Below, one piece after another: positions 20,201-24,936 of a stretch of 24,936 nt of DNA (within the stretch, counting starts at the first letter, position 1; each line of letters begins with the position of its first letter). The position numbers and the translations under genes were made by a program. The notes under the pieces were generated by a model. It was not told where the DNA came from, ran no database searches, and saw nothing but the letters and a program-made list of their open reading frames with translations. The stretch is taken from NCBI GenBank assembly GCA_002179805.1, contig NAVB01000615.1, forward strand, positions 1-24,936. The letters are read 5' to 3'. The DNA is from Acanthamoeba lenticulata. Lineage: Eukaryota; Discosea; Longamoebia; Acanthamoebidae.

Positions 20201-23140
20201 CAGCTCGTAGCGGGGTATTCGTTGGATGGGCAGGATCAGATAGGCACGCAGACCACCGCCCTGCTGCACCTGCAGGAAGGAATTGGCGCACAGAGGGGTG
20301 AGGCGAGTTGGGAGGAGAGAGGGGGGGCGTCAAATTCGCTGGCGGTGATGGTAGAAGAGGTGAGTGTGCTGTGGGTGGTTTCCAACAGGAGCGTACGTCG
20401 GGAAGTTTTTCCCAACTTTTCACGAATTCAATGTAGGCCGGCTTGGATTCGATGGTCATGAGCAGCTCTGCGCAGAGGTGGTGAGAGAGGAGCAGATCCG
20501 ACTCAGAGAAGAGGGTTGGGGGGAACACACAAACTGACCTTGGGCTTTTTCGTTCATTCTAGCGTAGACTATGTACGACTTGAGGTAGGGCACCTGTGCA
20601 CGCTCTCTCATGTGAGAACCAAATGCCCTTCCCCCCCAAGCCTCCTCCTCCCCCCCCCCGCAATCCACCTATCCGCGCACTCGGCGGACATTGGTATCTT
20701 GTTGTTGTTGTTGTTGGGGGGGGGGGGGCGATTGATTGAGCGCACAAATTTGCAGAGTACGTCGCCGATGAGAGTGGTCTTGTCATTCCAATCTTTCATG
20801 CGTTCCTCCAGGTCCTGCACGCGACCACGACAGCACAGCAACCCCGCAGCGCGGGTTGAGCAGATGGAGCTCAGTTCAGAGGACTCGGAATGCATTCATA
20901 TAGAGGCCAGCCCTTTTTCAGCTGAACGCGCAAAAGTAAAACACCAAGAACAACAAGAAGAAGGGGCACAGCTACCGGCGTAGGGGAGTTCCAACTTGAA
21001 CAACCGTGAACATAAATCCAATAATGACGACGATGATGATGATGACAAGAAGAAGTTGAAAGACGAATAGAAAATAGAAACATAAAAAGCCACTCGAAAA
21101 CGTAACGTGCGCGGAGCGAGCAAGAGCAGGGAAGGCGGATCACACACCTGAAGAAGGATCTGGTTTAGGTTGAGGATTTCTACAATGTTGGAGAAGATGA
21201 CATTGGTTTCAGCCTCAGTGAGCACGCCCTCCGACCGGGCAGAGTCCTTACGGCGGGGCATCATGCGCATGCCTGTTCCCCATGTTGGTTGCGTCGACGA
21301 GGAGGAGGAAACGTGTGTACACATAACGTAAGGAGAGGCGCTTGTTCCACACACACACACACACACAAACCCTCCCCACGGCACACACTTGCATCATGCA
21401 CCTGATGGCATACAAGCAGCACCTGGATTGGGGGGGGGAGAGAGAGAGAGAGAGACCGAGTCCGTACTATTCTGGAGCCTCCTGGAGGAATCCCCCTCCG
21501 CTGGCGAGGTAGTGAGGAGCGCTTCCGGATGGCCCACCTCGAGCTCATCGACCCGCTTCTTGCCCTCCATCAGCGGCTGAAGAAAGGTCTGTCCCCCCCC
21601 CCGGGGATCCGCCATCGCGACGGCATCATCGCGGCAGTGAGATGGCAGCTGACTCCTCGAGTTCTTCCACAATGATGATGATGATCATGATCATGACGAT
21701 GGTCCCCACCACCATCGGCCGAGAGACGAATCACACGGGAGCAGGGGGGAGAGAGAGCGAAGAGGGAGAAGGGGGGGGACAAGAAATGGAGGGGACCAGC
21801 AGGAAATCAAGAAAGTGGGGGGAGGGGGCAGCAGCTGATCAGCGCACATCGACAATGAGGGCCAAGTTGCGGACATAAAACCGTTCCGACTCGAGAATTT
21901 CGTGAGCGATGTGGTCCCTGCGCGACATGTCGGGGCGCGGCGCCGCCACTGTGTAGATAGAATAGTAGAAGAAATGAGCCGAGAGTGAGAGAAAAGAGAG
22001 AGAGAGAGAGAGGAGTATGCATACGAGCCATGCGAATGGCCGGCGTATCGGCGGCCTTCAGGACCTGCGTGGCTGCGCCAGCTTCTCTGCCTGAAGGAGG
22101 AGGAGGAGGAGGAGGAGGAAGGAGTCATATAAGCACCGGTCCTCTTGGCGCAGAAGAAGACACAGAGAGAGAGAGAGAGAGAGAATAAACGACGAAGCTA
22201 GAGGAGTAAAAAATGCCGGGAATGAATAGAGTGCACGCGTGTTGTAGTGGTGGTGGTGGCGGTGTAGGAAACGTTGAGTCAAGCAGTAAACGTACCGCCG
22301 CCTTGAGGGCTGGCACTTCCTGGCACCGGAGACCTCGGGGAGGCGAGGGAGGTTCCCACCGACCCTGGCGGGGGGATGGTGGTGCCGGTGGTTGTCTCCT
22401 GTGAAGTGGTGGATCGATGGCAACACCTGATCAGCAGCGTGGCCACGAAAAAGGGTGACAAGTCCTCCCCCCCCCTCTCTCCTTCCTCCCTCTCCATTCT
22501 CCCATCCTGAGAAAAAAAAAAGCTGCCCCCCCCCCAAATATTTGGCCCAGTGCGTGGGCCTGGCCTGCCTGCGCCATGGGGGGGGGGGAGGTGAGGCGAG
22601 GAAGGGGCACCTTGGGAGGAGGTACGAGCGGGAGCGTGCGCGCGGGCGTGACCAAGGTGGAGGCACGCGCCGCGCTGTCGCGCGCGGGAGTTGTTGAGGA
22701 GGGAGTTGGTGTTAGTGGCCGGTGTAACAGAGTACCGCTGTGCAGTCGCCCGCCCCGGACGGCGTCGGCTGGAAGGCTGCGGACTGTGCACACCGGTGTG
22801 CCCCAACCCCAAATGGCACAATAGAAGCGGGTGTCGCCACGTCAAGTGAGTCGTCTCAGCATGCATGATCTCGAGGGTGCGTCGCCAGACAGGGAGAGGA
22901 CCACACCATCAGGGGCGGAGACGTACGCAACGCAGCTCCGGGACCGCCAGGAGGAGGAGAAGAAGAAGAAGCCCGGCTCAGGGGAGACGCAGCAGCTCCG
23001 TGCTCATGCTGGCAGTTGCCACAGCAGCGAGGCTTGAACTGGTTCTGGAGGAACTGTTGGCAGGCGCACACACTGCAAGGAACCTGAGTACCCACCACCA
23101 CGCCAGTACAACCGGTTGCCGCAAAGGGGGGAGGAGCCAT
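17201..23140 (-). CDS. RhoGEF with DH, PH, FYVE and SH3 domains
   Basis: A predicted guanine-nucleotide exchange factor for Rho/Rac GTPases; FYVE domains bind PI3P on endosomes. 23 exons keep frame (767 residues): 22927-23140, 22611-22783, 22296-22398, 22025-22090, 21848-21948, 21468-21588, 21148-21272, 20746-20814, 20539-20593, 20397-20467, 20192-20269, 19969-20032, 19654-19775, 19444-19502, 19239-19306, 19020-19094, 18769-18860, 18525-18650, 18310-18440, 17941-18160, 17721-17768, 17355-17437 and 17201-17240. Domains: Cys/His motif at about 20-48; DH at about 195-445 ([34 protein letters not shown]); PH at about 455-570 ([24 protein letters not shown]); FYVE at about 587-650 ([32 protein letters not shown]); Ser/Gln linker; SH3 at about 713-767 ([28 protein letters not shown]). 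Two introns use GC donors. The first three exons are low complexity and least certain. Confidence 0.9.
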
Positions 23141-23412
23141 TTAACAAGAACAGTAATACTTCTTTGTAAGTGCATAGAGCAAAATGTCCCAACGCACCTC
23201 CATGCGCGACTAAAATGTGCAGCCCCTGTGCACTGCTGGAGGCCTGTTGGAACAACAAGGGCAATTTAAAAAGACAACATAAACAATTTTTTGTTTTTTT
23301 CTCTCTATCATTAATTTTAGTGGCTTATTCTTCTTTCTTGCGAAGCTTCTGCAAGAAGAAAAAGGTGCAAAATTGGGTGTGGGGGACGGTTCACGATGGC
23401 TTGTGCGGCTCG
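23141..23412. other. Spacer between the RhoGEF start and the RFX-C stop
   Basis: 272 bp with no gene. A T-rich stretch at 23284-23340 lies close to the RFX-C stop and may be its 3' flank; the rest should hold the RhoGEF promoter. No specific element is recognised. Confidence 0.5.
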
Positions 23413-24936
23413 CTAAGGAATGATGGCCTTCTGCATAGAAGGCAAAAGAGCCGCTGGTGGAGAGTATTTGGCATCTTCCCGTTGTTGTGCCGTCTGCTCT
23501 CTCCGCTCTTCGAGACCAGAGGAAAGTGGGCCAGGTCTGCTGCTGCTGCTGCTGCTGTACAAGTGCTGTGCGGACGAGGGCGAAGCCGTGAAGGTGGGGA
23601 GGGGAGGCAGAGAAGTGTAGGGGACGTCCGACGGGGACCCCGCATGCAGCAATGGTGATTGATGGTGCTGCTGCTGGTGGTGGTGCACCTGCTGGGAGTA
23701 GCTGCCTCGAGGCGAAGAGGAGGGCGACGAAGAGGACGGGAGGGAGGCACCCGAGGCGCCTGCCCCTACGAAGTGCTGCTGCTGCTGCTGCTGCTGAGGC
23801 CCCGGGTAGGGCGGGGGCAGGCCTCGGTGATGGAGCGACGGAGGCGGATGGTGGTGGTGGTGGTGGTGAGGAGCACCCCACAGGGGTCCCTGCTGCTGCT
23901 GCTGCTGCTGCTGCGGTGGTGGTGGCGCTGCTGCTGCAGGCGTCGATGCATGCTGCTGCTGCTGCTGCTGCTGATGAAGGGGCTGGTGATAGTGAGGATG
24001 ATGATGATAAAGAAGAGAAGCAGGAGGAGAGTCGCGTTCCCAGACCAGTGAAGACGAGGACGAGGAGGAGGAGGAAGAAGAAGAAGAAGAGGCGAGATTC
24101 GGAGGCAGCGGAGGGGCCATGGCGCCAGAGTAGTAGGGGGGCGGGTAGCTCCCGCCGGAGGAGGAAGCTTGGGAGGCAGCATAGCCGGGAGACGAAGTTG
24201 CTGCGAGCGCGGAGGCAAGTGTTGGGCTGGCCGAGGACGAGGGCGGTCGAATTGGTGGTGGTGGCGGTCCTGCTGCTGCCGAGGCTGGTGGGCCGCCAAA
24301 GAGACGCGGGAAGAACGGTGAGGGAGCACCAGACGGGAGCGACGGAGGAGGAGGAGGAGGTGGAGAGGAAGAGGCGAGCCGGGGGGCCGAGAGGGGCTTC
24401 AGACATGTCAGAAAATTGACCTCCTCGTCGTGGTGGTGGTGGTGATCCGCGCGGAACCGCTGGTGTCCGACACCCACCGGTCCATAAGTGACAGCCATTG
24501 GCGAGTGGCCTAGCGTGGACGTTGGTGGTGGCAGCTCGGAAGGGCGACGGCTGCTCGCGCTGCGTAGGGTGAGTTCGTCCTCACGCTCAACTTCAAGCGC
24601 AGAGGCATAGATGGCGGAGAGAGATGGCACGTAGGCACCGCCACCGCCAACACCACCCTCACGGTTCATCTTGAACATCCCAAACATGCGTGGGCCCATT
24701 TCTTCCTTCTCCTTCTCGAGGTTAATCGAATGGTAGTAGTTGTATTCCTGTTGCAGCTCGGCGGGCACTTGTTGGAGCTGACGTTCCATGCTCCTCTTGG
24801 CCGGGTCTATCCTCTTGAGGTGTGTGTAGTGTTGCTTGGTCCCTCCCCGCGGACCCTTGCTGCACCCACCACACCCAGTCAACCTCCTTCTCCTTCTGCT
24901 GTCTGCCCATCATACATGGCCACACTCTCTCCCCCC
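23413..24936 (-). CDS. RFX-type winged-helix transcription factor (RFX-C), C-terminal part, cut by window edge
   Basis: Third RFX paralogue. Only the last exon, 23413-24859, is inside the window (481 residues plus stop). The rest up to 24936 is intron, with acceptor GGTGCAG at 24860. The exon opens with the RFX wing, KGPRGGTKQHYTHLKRID, at the same codon phase (phase 2, inside the Arg codon) as the corresponding exon of RFX-B. The remainder is strongly low complexity: runs of about 14 Ser, repeated blocks of 7-8 Gln, 5-7 His, Pro and Ala. These are encoded by CAG, CAC, TCC/TCT and related triplets. Such regions often act in transcriptional activation or phase separation; that role is inferred. 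The recognition helices lie beyond the right edge, so the family call rests on the wing and the match to RFX-A and RFX-B. Confidence 0.8.

Noticed and set aside
23652..24419. 255-codon plus-strand open frame opposite RFX-C
   Set aside because: Made of Ala, Arg and Glu runs that are simply the complement of the triplet repeats in RFX-C.

Overview
The window reads as nuclear DNA of a unicellular eukaryote, most likely a free-living amoebozoan of the Acanthamoeba type. This is an inference from four things: compact, very intron-rich genes; moderately high G+C; long Gln/His/Ser/Ala runs; and a gene set with amoebozoan parallels (RFX-type factors, a FYVE-containing RhoGEF, F-box/MORN and PEX22 proteins). 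I rebuilt spliced models by eye from family homology. Nearly every exon junction keeps the reading frame; the exceptions are stated per gene.

Left third (1-8100), housekeeping genes. A ZnF-UBP ubiquitin protease (USP16/45-like, minus, cut by the left edge) and the peroxisomal protein PEX22 (plus) start 72 bp apart, head to head. PEX22 meets an unusual single-exon alpha-tubulin gene (minus) tail to tail. The tRNA thiolase CTU1/NCS6 (minus) and an F-box/MORN-repeat protein (plus) form a second head-to-head pair, 84 bp apart.

Centre (8100-12560). A decayed Tc1/mariner/IS630-type DDE element with nested inverted repeats sits between the convergent ends of the F-box/MORN gene and a 16-exon PiT-family phosphate transporter (minus). 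The element ends about 8 bp past the transporter stop codon.

Right half (12750-24936). Three genes for RFX-type winged-helix DNA-binding proteins (called RFX-A, -B, -C here) lie on the minus strand. RFX-C is cut by the right edge. Between RFX-B and RFX-C is a 23-exon gene for a 767-residue protein with the order Cys/His motif, DH, PH, FYVE, SH3. The three RFX proteins share a diverged wing (KGPRG...HYTHLK) and long low-complexity C-terminal regions. I regard this paralogue cluster as the most interesting feature.

Splicing is distinctive. By eye count, roughly 40 of 67 modelled donors have C at intron position +4 (GTRCGY-like rather than GTRAGT). Three introns appear to be GC-AG, and several exons are only 23-42 nt long. 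No RNA genes, CRISPR arrays or bacterial-type features were seen.
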